The position numbers and the translations under genes are program-made. A stretch of DNA of 64,000 nt from Flavobacterium sp. (GTDB taxonomy: Bacteria; Bacteroidota; Bacteroidia; Flavobacteriales; Flavobacteriaceae), in NCBI RefSeq assembly GCF_027483985.1, contig NZ_JAIXTJ010000034.1, forward strand, positions 62,001-126,000. The letters run 5' to 3'. The notes beneath the pieces were generated by a model. The model was not told the DNA's origin and searched no databases. It saw nothing but the letters and a program-made list of their open reading frames with translations. Numbering within the stretch: the stretch's first letter is position 1; each line of letters begins with the position of its first letter. Positions 1-7,734 of the stretch are shown in pieces.

Positions 1-1393
1 TTTCTTCAACTTCAGTTTCTTCAGCTTGTTCAAACGCTTCTTCAATTTTTTTATTAAGAATTTCATAAGCACTTTCTCTGTCAATTTCTTCGGCATATTT
101 TTTTACAAGTTTCGATTTTGTATTGATAGCTTCAATTTCAGAATCGTCTAAAATGTCCATTCGGCTTTGCGGTGCGCGTAGCATTGTTGCAGCCAAAGGT
201 GTCGGAATTCCTTTTTCATTCAATGCTGTAACAAAAGCTTCACCAATTCCTAATGAGGTTAAAACTTCATCGGTTTTGTAAAAGTCTGATGTTGGATAAT
301 TATCGGCGGTTTGTTTGATAGCTTGTCTATCATTGGCAGTAAAAGCACGCAATGCGTGTTGGATTTTTAATCCTAATTGTGCTAAAACACCTTTCGGAAT
401 ATCCATTGGGTTTTGCGTTACAAAGTAAACACCAATTCCTTTAGAGCGAATTAATTTAATTATAGTTTCAATTTGATCTAGCAAAACTTTGCTTGCTTCG
501 TCAAATATTAAATGGGCTTCATCGATAAATAAAACCAATTCAGGTTGATCAACATCACCTTTTTCTGGCATTTGTTGGTAAATTTCAGCTAGTAAACTCA
601 ACATAAATGTCGAGAACAATTTTGGTTTGTCTTGGATATCGGTTAAACGTAAGATATTAACGTAGCCTTTACCGTTTTCATCGATGCGCATTAAATCATC
701 AATTTCAAATGATTTTTCACCAAAAAAGAAGTCACCACCTTGTTGTTCAAGTTCTATTATTTTTCTAAGCATTGTTCCAGTTGTAGCTGTTGAAATCTTG
801 CCATAATTTTCTGAAATCTCCTCTTTTCCTTCTTCTGTGATATAATTAAGGACTTTTTTGATGTCTTTCAAATCTAGTAAAGGCATTTTGTTGTCATCAC
901 AATATTTGAAGATTACCGCCATAACTCCAGCTTGAGTATCGTTCAAATCCAAAATTCTTGAAAATAAAACCGGACCAAATTCAGAGACAGTCGCTCTCAT
1001 TCTTACACCATCTTGAGCTGATAGTGTCATCAATTCAACAGGAAAGGATGCTACATTATAAGGTATATTAATTTTGGTATGTCGTTCTGTTATGAAAGAT
1101 TTTTCTTCACCTTCTGTAGCAATACCCGAAAAATCACCTTTAATATCCATCATTAATACAGGAATTCCAAAAGAAGATAGTTGTTCCGACAAAACTTGAA
1201 TCGTTTTAGTTTTACCTGTTCCAGTTGCTCCAGCAATCAATCCGTGTCGGTTTAAAGTTTTTAATGGAATTTTAACTTGAGTTTCTCCAACGGGTTCATT
1301 ATTTAAAATTGCTGCGCCAAGAATTATGCTTTCTCCTTTTGAAGTATATCCTTCGTTGATGTGCTGAATGAAGTTCTCTTTTGTATTCATCAT
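1..1393 (-). CDS. HerA-like (DUF853) P-loop ATPase, C-terminus cut by window edge
   Basis: The reading frame is open from the start at 1393 to the window edge, so the C-terminus is missing (about 464 codons visible). A Walker A motif GATGTGKT lies at about residues 55-62 and a Walker B segment LVLFIDEAH at about 280-290, followed by IKLIRSKGIGVYFVTQNP, typical of the HerA/FtsK-related DUF853 family (sometimes annotated helicase HerA-like). Family members are cytoplasmic ATPases proposed to act on DNA; the exact role here is not known. The visible end is rich in Glu, suggesting an acidic tail. Two ATGs in tandem (1393 and 1390) are both possible starts. It is divergent from the exbB operon. 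Confidence 0.85.
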   Translation of the reverse strand, partial: MMNTKENFIQHINEGYTSKGESIILGAAILNNEPVGETQVKIPLKTLNRHGLIAGATGTGKTKTIQVLSEQLSSFGIPVLMMDIKGDFSGIATEGEEKSFITERHTKINIPYNVASFPVELMTLSAQDGVRMRATVSEFGPVLFSRILDLNDTQAGVMAVIFKYCDDNKMPLLDLKDIKKVLNYITEEGKEEISENYGKISTATTGTMLRKIIELEQQGGDFFFGEKSFEIDDLMRIDENGKGYVNILRLTDIQDKPKLFSTFMLSLLAEIYQQMPEKGDVDQPELVLFIDEAHLIFDEASKVLLDQIETIIKLIRSKGIGVYFVTQNPMDIPKGVLAQLGLKIQHALRAFTANDRQAIKQTADNYPTSDFYKTDEVLTSLGIGEAFVTALNEKGIPTPLAATMLRAPQSRMDILDDSEIEAINTKSKLVKKYAEEIDRESAYEILNKKIEEAFEQAEETEVEE

Positions 1394-1521
1394 ATAGATA
1401 TTAGAATGTCATTGTTTAAATTAAAGCGAATATACTACATTTTAATATCTCTTGAATACCAATAATGGCGCATTTTTTTTCACACTTTCCAACCTTTTAT
1501 CAATTTTTTATCTCTTTACTA

Positions 1522-1551
1522 ATAATAAACGCTAGTAGATAAGCGTTATTA
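1522..1551. other. Dyad in the 386-bp HerA-exbB intergenic region
   Basis: The region 1394-1779 holds no gene. It is very AT-rich and contains an inverted repeat with arms AACGCT and AGCGTT around an 8-nt loop, extended by imperfect A/T pairing. No T-tract follows on the plus strand, so it is not an obvious terminator. It could be an operator for either divergent gene. Only the dyad is seen; its role is a guess. Confidence 0.3.
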
Positions 1552-1708
1552 AAAATAAGATTTATGTGGTTTTTGAGTGATATTGTTAGGAAATGTTAAA
1601 TTTTTAACAATAATATTAATACTTCGTTAGATTAAATTCTATCAATTTGTATGATTTAATATTATGTTATAAATAACAAAAAAAGTTTTTTTATTTAAAC
1701 TAAAAAAT

Positions 1709-1716
1709 TAAATTTG
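1709..1716 (+). promoter_or_regulatory. Candidate Bacteroidota -7 box for the exbB operon
   Basis: TAAATTTG matches the Bacteroidota sigma-A -7 consensus TAnnTTTG exactly and lies 64 nt before the exbB start. The region about 19-20 nt upstream is a T-run without a clean TTTG -33 element. The leader would be A-rich, as usual in this phylum. Confidence 0.45.
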
Positions 1717-1779
1717 CTCCTATTCAAGTTTACATACAACTAAAACTTATAAATTATTAAAAACTTAAAATTTTAAAAA

Positions 1780-2601
1780 ATGGCAAACGTTAAAAAAGAA
1801 AACGGTTCAAACGGAGGAGGAATGATAACAGGAATTATCATTGTAGCATGTATTTTAGTAGGTACTTTGGTGTGGAAATTCATCATGGGTGCTGAATCTA
1901 ATTTTGAGCCAGGAAGTTTCAACACAGAACATCCAAAACCAATCAACACTTTAGGTATGGTATACATGGGTGGATTTATTGTACCGATATTATTAGGTAT
2001 GTTGTTAATGGTAATTGTTTTCTCATTTGAAAGATTTGCAGTTATTTCAAAAGCGGCAGGAAAAGCTAACCTTGACAAATTCATGAATACAGTACAAGGT
2101 CACATTAAAGAAGGAAGAATCGAAGACGCTATCGATGCATGTGACAAACAAAAAGGTTCTGTTGCAAATGCAATTAAATCAGCTTTAGTAAAATTCCAAG
2201 ATGTTAAGAAAGAAGGATTCAATAGCGAAGAAGCTGCTGAAATGATTCACAAAGAAATCGAAGAAGCTACAACTTTAGAAATGCCAATGTTAGAAAAACA
2301 CATGACCATTCTTTCTACTTTAGTATCTTTAGGAACATTAGGTGGATTATTAGGAACAGTATCAGGTATGATTAAAGCGTTTGGTGCGTTAGCTTCATCA
2401 GGAACTCCAGATCAAGCGGCTCTTGCAACAGGTATCTCTGAAGCACTTATCAACACTGCAACTGGTATTGCAACTTCTGCATTAGCAATTGTAATGTACA
2501 ATTTCTTCAATTCTAAAATTGACTCTTTAACTTACTCTATTGATGAGGCAGGTACTTCTATCGTAAACACGTACAGAAGATTAAGAGGGAGTTTAAAATA
2601 A
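1780..2601 (+). CDS. exbB: ExbB/TolQ/MotA-family proton channel
   Basis: This inner-membrane protein of 273 aa belongs to the MotA/TolQ/ExbB family, which with ExbD uses the proton-motive force to energise TonB. There is a membrane helix at about residues 15-35, a second at about 62-85, a cytoplasmic loop, then the conserved channel helices (TLGGLLGTVSGMIKAF near 185-202 and TATGIATSALAIVMYNFF near 228-245). The Gly-rich N-terminus is common in Bacteroidota homologues. It heads a co-directional run of seven genes with two exbD genes and tonB directly downstream, which supports the assignment. Confidence 0.93.
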   Translation: MANVKKENGSNGGGMITGIIIVACILVGTLVWKFIMGAESNFEPGSFNTEHPKPINTLGMVYMGGFIVPILLGMLLMVIVFSFERFAVISKAAGKANLDKFMNTVQGHIKEGRIEDAIDACDKQKGSVANAIKSALVKFQDVKKEGFNSEEAAEMIHKEIEEATTLEMPMLEKHMTILSTLVSLGTLGGLLGTVSGMIKAFGALASSGTPDQAALATGISEALINTATGIATSALAIVMYNFFNSKIDSLTYSIDEAGTSIVNTYRRLRGSLK

Positions 2602-2658
2602 TAGTAATTATTTAATGTTTGACTTAAGTCAGATTATTGAATACTAACAAAACAACAA

Positions 2659-3288
2659 ATGGCAAAAATAAAAATGTCTAAAAACGCAGCGTCAATTGAT
2701 ATGACGGCTATGTGTGATGTAGCTTTCCTTTTGCTCACGTTCTTTATCTTAACTGCAACAGCTAAAACTCCAGAAGCGTTACCTGTTACAACTCCTGCAT
2801 CAACTGTTGAAGTTAAACTTCCAGATACAGGTTTAGTAACGTTAACCATCGGAAAAAGTGAAGGTAAAGACAAAGTGTTTTTTGGAATGAAGGATAGAGA
2901 TATTCGTGTAAAAACACTTGAGTTAATGGCAGCAAAATATAAGTTATCATTTACTCCTGAAGAATCAGCACAATTTAGTTTAATTGAAGAGTTTGGTGTG
3001 CCAATCGAAGCCCTTAAACAAATTATTGCGATGAAATCAGCAGATAGAAATAAAGAAGGATTACAACCTGGTATACCATTGGATTCTTTAAATAACCAAT
3101 TGAAAGATTGGATTTATACGGCGCGTCAAGCTAATATTGAGCTTGGAAAAGATAAAGATCTAGACTTTGCTATCAAAGGTGATGCTAAACAAGAATATCC
3201 AAAAATCAAAAAGGTTATGGATATTTTACAAGACCAAAAAATCAATAGCTTTAATTTAGTTACTGGTTCTAGAGGTAAAGATTTTTAA
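2659..3288 (+). CDS. exbD: ExbD/TolR-family transport energiser, first copy
   Basis: A 209-aa single-pass inner-membrane protein. The transmembrane segment at about residues 14-35 contains the motif DMTAMCDVAFLLLTFF, with the Asp that carries protons in ExbD/TolR proteins. A periplasmic domain follows; it is longer than in classical ExbD (about 140 aa) because of an insert around residues 90-150. It lies 57 nt after exbB. The paired ExbD arrangement is common in Flavobacteriia and suggests a mixed ExbB-ExbD-ExbD motor (inference). Confidence 0.92.
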   Translation: MAKIKMSKNAASIDMTAMCDVAFLLLTFFILTATAKTPEALPVTTPASTVEVKLPDTGLVTLTIGKSEGKDKVFFGMKDRDIRVKTLELMAAKYKLSFTPEESAQFSLIEEFGVPIEALKQIIAMKSADRNKEGLQPGIPLDSLNNQLKDWIYTARQANIELGKDKDLDFAIKGDAKQEYPKIKKVMDILQDQKINSFNLVTGSRGKDF

Positions 3289-3307
3289 TATTTAATTATT
3301 TAGCAAA

Positions 3308-3880
3308 ATGGCAGAATTAAATACCGGCGACGGTGGTGGTAAAAAAGGCGGAGGCAAGGTAAGAAGTAAAAAACAAAATTCTAAAGTTGACTTAACAGCA
3401 ATGGTGGATTTAGCGTTTTTATTAATCACTTTCTTTATGTTAACCACATCGTTGTCAAAACCAAAATCTATGGATTTAGGTTTACCAGATAAAGAAGACG
3501 AGAAAAAGGATGATGTAATTATCAAAACCGACCAAAGAAGAACAGTTACTGTTATCCTTGGCGCTAATGATCAAATCAAATGGTTTCACGGACTTCTTGA
3601 AGCTCCTGAAGTTAATGGAAAACCACAAACAACTGGTTACGGTAAAGAAGGAATTCGTAAAGTATTGCTATCAAGAGTAGCATCTATTCCTCAAGTTACA
3701 GGTGATAAGGACAAAGGTTTAATCGTAATTATTAAACCAACTAAAAAATCTACTTACAAAAATTTAGTAGATATATTAGATGAGATGGCAATTTGTAAAG
3801 TGCCTACTAATGCAATTGTTAATGATTTTTCTCCTGAAGAAAATAAATTAGCAGATGAACTTAATAAAAGTGCTGAATAG
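3308..3880 (+). CDS. exbD: ExbD/TolR-family transport energiser, second copy
   Basis: A 190-aa ExbD paralogue starting 19 nt after the first. The N-terminus is Gly/Lys-rich, then KVDLTAMVDLAFLLITFFML forms the membrane helix with the conserved Asp. The periplasmic part carries the ExbD fold with a loop insertion. It differs clearly from the first copy outside the helix, so the pair is an old duplication. It sits between the first exbD and tonB in one transcription unit. Confidence 0.92.
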   Translation: MAELNTGDGGGKKGGGKVRSKKQNSKVDLTAMVDLAFLLITFFMLTTSLSKPKSMDLGLPDKEDEKKDDVIIKTDQRRTVTVILGANDQIKWFHGLLEAPEVNGKPQTTGYGKEGIRKVLLSRVASIPQVTGDKDKGLIVIIKPTKKSTYKNLVDILDEMAICKVPTNAIVNDFSPEENKLADELNKSAE

Positions 3881-3900
3881 TGCTATAAAACTAGATAAAA

Positions 3901-4704
3901 ATGAAATTAGATTTATTAAATAATAAATGGATTGATATCGTTTTTGAAGGTCGTAACAAAAGTTATGGTGCTTACGAATTGCGTAAGAAAAACACTAGTA
4001 CCAATGTTCGCGCATTCTTAATCGGAGCTTTTATTTTTTCTTTAGGAGTTGCTGCGCCAGTAATCATCAATATGTTACCTGATTCATCAGATGATGATCA
4101 AGTATTTAATGAAAAAATTACTAGTATCAAGTTACCTCCGAAAGAAGAGAAACCAAAAGAAAATCTTCCACCGCCACCACCGCCACCACCAAAAGTGGAT
4201 CAGGTGAAGTTCGTTAAGCCAGTTGTGGCAAAGACAAACGAGGTTACAGAAGAACCACCTAAAGTAGAGGAAATTAAAGACAAAAATCTTGGTAAAGAGG
4301 ATATTAAAGGTGATCCAGATGCTGATTTAGTGTTAACTCCTCCAGGAGATGGTCCAAAAGGTCCAGCGGTAGTTGAAGAAGATAATACAATTTATAATTC
4401 TGCTGGTATTGAGGTAAAACCTGAATTTCCAGGTGGTATGGCCAAGTTTTATAAATTCATCGAAAACAATTATAACGTACCTTCTGATAGTCCAGGTGGA
4501 AAAGTTTTTATTCAATTCGTTGTTGAAAAAGATGGTTCATTAACTGATATCAAAGTACTAAGAGATATTGGTTACGGAACTGGAAAAGAGGCGGAAAGAG
4601 TATTAAGAAAGTCACCTAAATGGACGCCAGCTGAGCAAAATGGTAAAAAAGTAAGATGTTCTTACCAATTACCTATTACGCTTCAAGCTCCACAAGATGA
4701 ATAG
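3901..4704 (+). CDS. tonB: TonB energy-transducing protein
   Basis: 267 aa. The N-terminal cytoplasmic stretch (LLNNKWIDIVFEGRNKSYGAYELRK) is the typical Bacteroidota TonB start, followed by a membrane helix at about residues 37-58, a Pro-rich linker with a run of eight prolines near residue 90-98, a Lys/Glu-rich spacer, and a C-terminal TonB domain (about 165-262, with PEFPGGMAKFYKFIENN and VFIQFVVEKDGS). TonB contacts the TonB box of outer-membrane receptors and opens them using force from ExbBD. Starts 20 nt after the second exbD. Confidence 0.93.
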   Translation: MKLDLLNNKWIDIVFEGRNKSYGAYELRKKNTSTNVRAFLIGAFIFSLGVAAPVIINMLPDSSDDDQVFNEKITSIKLPPKEEKPKENLPPPPPPPPKVDQVKFVKPVVAKTNEVTEEPPKVEEIKDKNLGKEDIKGDPDADLVLTPPGDGPKGPAVVEEDNTIYNSAGIEVKPEFPGGMAKFYKFIENNYNVPSDSPGGKVFIQFVVEKDGSLTDIKVLRDIGYGTGKEAERVLRKSPKWTPAEQNGKKVRCSYQLPITLQAPQDE

Positions 4705-4706
4705 TA

Positions 4707-4943
4707 ATGATTAAGAAATTAATTTCAAACTATAAGAAGAAATCGCTTAACGAGCGATTTCTTCTATTTATAGGTATTTTGTTTTTTTTGATTTATTTAA
4801 CATTTGGAATTATCGTGATTTTTTGGACAAATTTTCCATTAAGATTGCAACCAAAATATAGAATAGCATTAGGAGTCATATTAATTGTTTACGGTTTTTT
4901 TAGGTTTTTTAGAAATATTAATACCAGCAATAATGAAGAATAA
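4707..4943 (+). CDS. Small two-helix membrane protein, function unknown
   Basis: A 78-aa protein starting 2 nt after the tonB stop and overlapping the next gene by 11 nt, so probably translationally coupled to both. Two hydrophobic helices (about residues 18-40 and 49-68) are flanked by basic residues (N-terminal KKLISNYKKKSLNERF). I recognise no family. Its position between tonB and the PstS-like gene suggests an accessory role in the envelope complex, but that is inference from context only. Confidence 0.75.
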   Translation: MIKKLISNYKKKSLNERFLLFIGILFFLIYLTFGIIVIFWTNFPLRLQPKYRIALGVILIVYGFFRFFRNINTSNNEE

Positions 4944-5850
4944 AAGAATAGTATATTTTGTTTTGCTTCCGTTGATTGTTTTAGCGGTGTCTTTGGCTTG
5001 CGAAAATAAAGACAAAAACAAAGCGAATTCTGATTCCATTATTGAAGGGCAAACTTCTATTCTTGTTGATGAAACTTTGTTGCCAATTGTTGACGATCAA
5101 GTTACTATCTTTCAATCGGAATATGATGCGAAAATAACCTTGATTCCAAAATCTGAAAAAGAAATTATAAAAGAGTTTACTAATAAGAAATCAGGTATTG
5201 TTGTCCTATCGAGAGATTTAACCAAAGAAGAGTTTACTTTTTTTAAGAATAACAGAATTACTCCAAGAGCTACACCATTTGCCATAGATGCGATTACTTT
5301 TATTAAAAATTCAAAATCAAATGATACTTTAATAGATGTAAAAGAGGTTTTAGATTTTTTAAAAGGAACTAAAAATAATATAAAAGGATTGGTTTTTGAT
5401 AATCCCAATTCGAGTACCGCTACCTATTTATGTAAGTTAGCCAAAATTGAATCATTACCAACAGAAGGTGTTTTTTCGTTCAAAACAAATGACGAAGTTA
5501 TTAAACATATTTCCGAAAATGAGGGAATGATTGGTGTTGTTGGTATTAATTGGTTAACCCAACCAAAGCCAGCAATGAAAGAATATATTGATAAAGTAAA
5601 TGTGTTAAGTGTTAAAACTGCTGATAACAAGTATGTTTATCCAACACAAGATAACATTGGTTCAAGAAAATATCCTTTGGCACGTGTTTTGTATATTATC
5701 AATTGTCAAGGTTATAATGGTTTAGGAATGGGCTTTGCATCATTCATAGCCGGAGAAATAGGACAAAAAATAATTGCACAATCAGGACTTGCTCCCGTAA
5801 GAGAACCAAGCCGAAGTTTTAACATTAGAAACAAAATAGAAAACAAGTAA
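4933..5850 (+). CDS. PstS-like periplasmic substrate-binding lipoprotein
   Basis: Starting at ATG 4933 gives 305 aa with a lipoprotein signal peptide ending AVSLAC (lipobox, Cys at about residue 23); an upstream in-frame start would bury this signal, so 4933 is preferred. The rest resembles the PstS/phosphate ABC transporter substrate-binding family (two alpha/beta lobes; endings such as GEIGQKIIAQSGLAPVREPSR are typical). No PstABC genes are nearby, and the gene is embedded in the TonB operon. It may bind phosphate or another oxyanion and cooperate with TonB-dependent uptake rather than a classical ABC importer (inference). Confidence 0.85.
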   Translation: MKNKRIVYFVLLPLIVLAVSLACENKDKNKANSDSIIEGQTSILVDETLLPIVDDQVTIFQSEYDAKITLIPKSEKEIIKEFTNKKSGIVVLSRDLTKEEFTFFKNNRITPRATPFAIDAITFIKNSKSNDTLIDVKEVLDFLKGTKNNIKGLVFDNPNSSTATYLCKLAKIESLPTEGVFSFKTNDEVIKHISENEGMIGVVGINWLTQPKPAMKEYIDKVNVLSVKTADNKYVYPTQDNIGSRKYPLARVLYIINCQGYNGLGMGFASFIAGEIGQKIIAQSGLAPVREPSRSFNIRNKIENK

Positions 5851-5864
5851 TAAATTACAATAAG

Positions 5865-7520
5865 ATGAGCAAATTTAAAATTTTCAGTATTGCTTTGTTG
5901 GCTTCTGCCGCAGTAAGCCAAGCACAAGACTTAGATCAAGCTAGAAAAGCAATTGATGCTGAACAGTATGAAAAAGCTAAGTCATTATTAAAGAGTATAA
6001 TTCAAACTAAAGCTAATGGTAGAGCATCATTTCTTTTAGGAAATATATATCTAACTCAAAACATTGAGGATTCTGCGAAATTCGCATTTGATAAAGGATT
6101 ATCTTCAGAAGAAGGTAAAATCAATAACATTGGTTTAGGTCAACTAGAATTGAATAGCGGAAATGTTGCTGGTGCAAAATCTAAATTTGATCTTGTTACC
6201 AAAGATCTTAAAAAGAAAGATGTTGAAGAATACATCTACATTGCAAAAGCTTATATGAATGCTGACAAACCAGATTATAAAGCTGCGATTGAGGTGTTAA
6301 ACAAAGCTAAAGCGGCTAATCCAACTAATGCTTATATTCAATTGGCTTTAGGTGATGCTTATTATGGTGAAAAAAATCAAAATGATGCTTATGCTGCTTA
6401 TAGAAACGCTTATCAATCTGATAGTTCATTAATCAGAGCTAAAATGCAATTGGGTGTTTTATTAAAAGGCGCAAAAGCTTATGCTGAAGCGATTAAAGCT
6501 TATGATGAAGTAACTGCTATCACTAAAACTTATGGTCCAGTTTACAGAGAATTAGCTGAAACTTACTATTTGTGGGCAAACAATAAGCCATCAACTTATA
6601 CTGAGAATATCAAAAAAGCACTTGATAATTATAATGAGTACATGCGTTTAACAGATTATTCGTTAACATCTCGTATGCGTCACGCTGATTTCTTGATTCT
6701 TGCAAAAGATTATGTTGCTCTTGAAGCAGAAGCTAATGAAATGAAAAAATTGGATAAAGTAAATCCAAGAATCCTGCGTTACTTAGGTTATTCAGCTTAT
6801 GAAAACGGTAATACTGATGCAGCTATCACAGCTTTAAATGAGTTTATCGCTAAAGGAACTAAAGTGATTCCTGGTGATTACTATTACTTAGGATTAGCTC
6901 TTGTGAAAAAGTCAATTGGTGCTGACGGTAAAACGATTGATGCAACTTTGTTGAAAAATGGAGCTGCCGAAATTCAGAAAGCAGTGACAATGGAGCCATT
7001 ATTGTCAAATGGATTAAATGAAATTGGAAAAAAATATTTTGGTCAAAAGTTATATGATGTTGCTTCAGCTATTTTTGAGGCTGCTATATTAAATCCAACT
7101 TCTAAAAATTATCTTGAAGACAACGTTTACTATGGTCTTTCAGTATTCACAATCAATAGAGGTAAAGATGCTAAAACAATTGATGTAGCAAGTTTAGAAA
7201 AAGCAGATAAGGCTATGGATAATGTAATCACATCTTCACCTACTTATCAAGAAGCTTACTTGTATAAAGCAAGAATTAATAGCACTTTAGATAAAGATGA
7301 TGTTATGGCAGCTACTTACCAAAAATATTTAGATATCGTATTACCAAAAGGTGACGAAGAAATTGCTAAAAATAAAGGAAAAGTTACTGAATCATACAAC
7401 AGTATTGGTGCACATTTTGCTAACACCGATAAAGTTAAAGCTAAAGAATTCTTTAATAAAACCATAGCTTTAGATCCAACTAATGCCTATGCTTTAGAGT
7501 CTTTAAAAGCTTTAAAATGA
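5865..7520 (+). CDS. Secreted tetratricopeptide-repeat protein; C-terminal tail lies beyond an in-frame TGA
   Basis: 551 aa with a signal peptide (FKIFSIALLASAAVSQAQ) and about ten TPR-like helix pairs covering residues 22-550 (for example AYAAYRNAYQSDSSLIRAKMQLGVLL). TPR arrays scaffold protein complexes; as last gene of the exb-tonB operon it is probably a periplasmic partner of that system (inference). The frame stops at TGA 7518-7520, but reading continues in frame for 27 further codons to TAG at 7602-7604, giving a Lys/Thr-rich basic tail. Basic tails of this kind occur on such Flavobacterium proteins, so the TGA may be a recent nonsense change, a sequencing error or a readthrough site. 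Confidence 0.88.
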   Translation: MSKFKIFSIALLASAAVSQAQDLDQARKAIDAEQYEKAKSLLKSIIQTKANGRASFLLGNIYLTQNIEDSAKFAFDKGLSSEEGKINNIGLGQLELNSGNVAGAKSKFDLVTKDLKKKDVEEYIYIAKAYMNADKPDYKAAIEVLNKAKAANPTNAYIQLALGDAYYGEKNQNDAYAAYRNAYQSDSSLIRAKMQLGVLLKGAKAYAEAIKAYDEVTAITKTYGPVYRELAETYYLWANNKPSTYTENIKKALDNYNEYMRLTDYSLTSRMRHADFLILAKDYVALEAEANEMKKLDKVNPRILRYLGYSAYENGNTDAAITALNEFIAKGTKVIPGDYYYLGLALVKKSIGADGKTIDATLLKNGAAEIQKAVTMEPLLSNGLNEIGKKYFGQKLYDVASAIFEAAILNPTSKNYLEDNVYYGLSVFTINRGKDAKTIDVASLEKADKAMDNVITSSPTYQEAYLYKARINSTLDKDDVMAATYQKYLDIVLPKGDEEIAKNKGKVTESYNSIGAHFANTDKVKAKEFFNKTIALDPTNAYALESLKALK

Positions 7521-7604
7521 GCTTCGGAACCCACAATTCCTGAAACTAAAGTTACTACAACTAAAACTAAAGTTGTTAAGAAAACAACTAAAAAGAAAAA
7601 ATAG
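7521..7604 (+). other. In-frame 27-codon extension after the TPR-gene TGA
   Basis: After TGA 7518-7520 the same frame encodes a 27-residue peptide (ASEPTIPETK, then a Thr/Lys-rich part ending KKTTKKKK) and stops at TAG 7604. The composition is protein-like rather than random intergenic sequence. The rho-independent terminator begins only after this second stop, which fits the longer version being the ancestral gene. Confidence 0.6.
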
Positions 7605-7612
7605 TACAATAG

Positions 7613-7642
7613 AAAACGTCCAAGAAATTGGGCGTTTTTTTT
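7613..7642 (+). terminator. Rho-independent terminator of the exb-tonB operon
   Basis: AAAACGTCC, loop AAGAAATT, then GGGCGTTTT with a run of T. The arms pair fully with one G-T wobble. It ends the seven-gene run from exbB to the TPR gene. Confidence 0.85.
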
Positions 7643-7734
7643 TGCTTATATGTTAAAGTTTTGTAAGAAATTATTACTTTGAATACTAAAGTGTTTAATT
7701 CGCAGTTATTTTAAAAACTAACCAATATATTTTT

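Noticed and set aside
5865..7604. Selenocysteine or pyrrolysine reading of the TGA at 7518
   Set aside because: No SECIS-like hairpin is evident directly downstream and the TPR tail gives no reason for selenocysteine; a point mutation or readthrough is simpler.
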